Assembly (NCBI RefSeq): GCF_907165205.1 | Contig: NC_058193.1 | Location: 38,519,021 to 38,583,020, forward strand | Source: Coccinella septempunctata | Taxonomy: Eukaryota; Arthropoda; Insecta; Coleoptera; Coccinellidae | Length of the DNA: 64,000 nt | Reading direction: 5' to 3' | Part shown: positions 61,298 to 64,000 of the stretch, in pieces | How positions within the stretch are numbered: position 1 is the stretch's first letter | Layout: each line of letters opens with the position of its first letter | Program-made: the position numbers and the translations under genes | The notes under the pieces: model-generated | Seen by the model: the letters and a program-made list of their open reading frames with translations, nothing else | Database searches by the model: none | What the model was told of the DNA's origin: nothing

Positions 61298-64000
61298 TAT
61301 CATACACCACTATATTCCATGCTTTGATCGGTTTTTTTTTTCATTTCACAGAGCCCGGTAGCGATATTAAAGCAACCAAAACCTGATATTCCAAAATTCC
61401 TTAGCTATAAAACGGCTTAATCTAGGTTGTAATCTCATTGAACTGTGTGCATTCCAGAACAACGGCATTATATTAATACCTATGTGGCATGCCATTAGTA
61501 CAATGGGTGCATAATCTTATTCATTGTTATCCAGTTTCCACCTCGTATTATCCAACTGGAGCGAGTGCATTATCTTGGGGTGGATTCCCACCAAATTCGT
61601 GGAATATTAGCTCCCAATTTCAAGCTATGAACTCCATTATTCTGCGCGTATAATCATTGTAAGATCGATGCATTTTGGACGTCTATTACTCTCGGTACTG
61701 AAATGAGACTTTTATACATTTTTAAAGTGTTTTCTTATATTTCGTGGCCCACGGTGGATAGGATCGTTCTAAAAATTTGGGCACTAAGGTTCACGCTTCT
61801 GATTTATCTGACTGAAATATTTTCAATGTTACGACGTTGCAGCTTACAAGAAAATACTACAAACTTCGTTATTTCAAATGGGACACCTCATTTATTATAA
61901 CTTTTTCGCTTCTCTAGCCTCATCTGAGCATTTTTGTTTAGTAGTTCCCTATAGCTATTCCCTATACTTTTGTAGTTATTAATGGTTTTTTATTCCTATT
62001 TCATTGAATCCATGTTTTTGGCAAATTTTTGTTGAAAACCGTTGATATCTCCGAAAGTATCAGGAATATAGATATATTGTAGTAGTTGACTGATACCCAA
62101 CGTCACACTGGAAATGTCCAAGTTGTATATATCCGTAACAGCGTTATAAAAATTTCAATCAGATACAGATACGAACATAAGTTATTCCCCGATTTCCATT
62201 TAGATACTGCTGTTCGAATGCCATCGGGAGATGGATCTAATACACCCTTTGTCATCGCTCACATCGAAATGGATTTTTTTTCGCAGAACCAGACAGGGCC
62301 TTATTTTCCTTCGCCATTCTGTGGCAGGCGACGGCCGCTTCGAAAATATTCGCCGATCTGTTGAATATTCATGAAATTTAATTTTACCGCCCGTGCCGGA
62401 GGGCACATCATCCAGGTAGCGGTGAAAATGTTTTTTTTTCCGGCTATTGTGTACTCGAACGGATTGACCTTGACGTTTTCTGTCAAAATATCGTACGATG
62501 CAACTCGAATTATGGTCGATATAGTGCGGAGTACTCTGACTGTGGTCAGGAAAAACCCAGGCCAGTTTCATAATCTCCAACATCCATATCCAAACCATTT
62601 CTGATCACATGAAACTATGACTTGCGAGTAAGACGAGCCACAAGACAAGCCCAAGACACTAGTGAGAAGTGTGGACCATCTTTTGGAATCAATAACGTGG
62701 GAGCTCAGTACCTCAATATCAGCCTGATTGTTGAAATGTACCGCTAACTAACTTCACTTGACAATTGAAAACGATTCGTATTTGGAGACTCACGACTCTA
62801 AATCAATCGTGCATTCGGCCAGAATGGCTTTCGGTAAGCGCGTATCGAGCGCTCCAAATTGAAGATGAAAAACGGCCATTCCTGAGCTCTTAAATGGGGG
62901 GCGTAAAGAGCCATCGGCAATAAATGTTTTGCCCATAAATACACCACGCTCGTACCGATATAGCGGGATTGCAGGCTTGCTAGGAGCCGCAAAAAAGTCC
63001 AAAAAATCCCATCAATTCTTGTCCGCTCCAGCAGTTATCGAAAGTGAACCCCGCCGCTTAAATCAAACATGTCCGGAGCAGCAAAGTATGATGTAGAGTA
63101 AATCGAACAAATAATGCCCTACAAAGGTTTAACTACCTCTGGGCGATTTGAAGGTTTATTGTTCGAGTTTACGCTTTGGTTTTACTTTCACACTGACTGA
63201 TGAAATGGTTCGTCAACATAATTTTCTGGTGTGTTTGACAATTGCATAATAATATGTCATTGCTTTCGTATACGCTCATAATGAGTGTAGAGATTTTCAA
63301 TAAAGACAGTCCCGTTGATTTTTATATGGGGTGTAGCCTAAATGTGATATTTTTCGGTAAAGATCTTGGACTTCAGCTTCGAAACTTTTATCTTGTCTTC
63401 TGTTATTTTTTATTCCTTCGGTTCTGTTAGATAGTGAGTTTTTCATTGACCTGAGCTACTTTCACGATGAGTAGGAATGAACTACAGAATCAGTACTTTG
63501 AAGTTTAAGTAATTTCTCCTCAAAACCACCTATGGTCCTGGTGTATCATCCCTCTACAGCAAAACTTGAAAGCTGTTGTTCCTGGCAAACAGCTCGGCAT
63601 TGTATAAAAGCCTCTTGCTGTGTGTAGTCAAGCTTTCGTTATCATAGAATTCAGAGATATTTTACAATCATTAAAAAAATTACTTCTTTGGCTGAAAAGT
63701 AACGTCCATGAGATCATTGTATGATACAAGCGATGTCCACCAAAAATATCCTAAACGATTTAACCGACAATCTCTTTTTTTTTTCAGCCACATCCATCTG
63801 TCCACAAGCATTCCATTAAATTAAATATTCTGCTAATCAATTCGATGAATCTCAGATTCCAGGTTATCAATTACTCAGTTCTTCCATTTGTCCTTGTAAA
63901 AATTGAGAAATTTGACAAAAACCTGCCGCTGATCAACTATCCTTCCCAACTCGACTACAATTTTATCCACATTCACCTTGAAACTATCCAAGAATCAAAA
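61298..64000. other. No gene seen
   Basis: AT-rich sequence. Short frames (for example 62598-62200 minus, 132 codons) show no recognisable domain and overlap frames on the other strand. Confidence 0.5.

Overview
The window is nuclear DNA from an insect. The AT-rich background, GT-AG introns, a serotonin-receptor gene of arthropod 5-HT1 type, mariner and LINE relics, foldback elements and short interstitial TTAGG tracts (the common insect telomere unit) all point that way. The order cannot be fixed from the sequence alone; a beetle would fit but is a guess.

Only one gene is recognised with confidence. It is the 5' part of a 5-HT1-type serotonin receptor on the minus strand. Three coding exons join in matching phase: 12185-12032 (start codon and a signal-like hydrophobic segment), 10564-10355 (N-glycosylated extracellular region and TM1) and 1957-1824 (start of the first intracellular loop and TM2). 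The rest of the receptor lies off the left edge. Its introns hold a mariner fragment, a foldback element bracketed by direct repeats, a MITE-like element, 175-bp satellite units and an unrecognised 188-codon open frame (9957-9391) with a polyadenylation signal after its stop.

From about 12.2 kb to the right edge I find no convincing host coding exon; this is intergenic DNA or long 5' introns. It is built largely from repeats: a tandem duplication with a TTAGG tract at its junction (22.5 kb) and a second TTAGG tract (38.1 kb); a deleted LINE copy (28.1-29.2 kb, minus) and a related relic (40.0-40.9 kb, plus); a three-unit tandem repeat whose units each carry ATG plus a splice donor (30.5-32.0 kb); 175-bp satellite arrays (41.5, 44.1 and 54.6 kb); palindromic foldback elements (44.9 and 57.4 kb); LINE remnants of other lineages (49.2 and 54.4 kb); and three copies of one mariner family (1.2, 50.0 and 52.1 kb).

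The most unusual structure is at 58.66-60.36 kb. Two arrays of a 20-bp unit lie in opposite orientation around a 740-bp spacer, an architecture resembling Drosophila Foldback (FB) elements. The long open frames in these arrays are artefacts of a 60-bp (20-codon) higher-order period.
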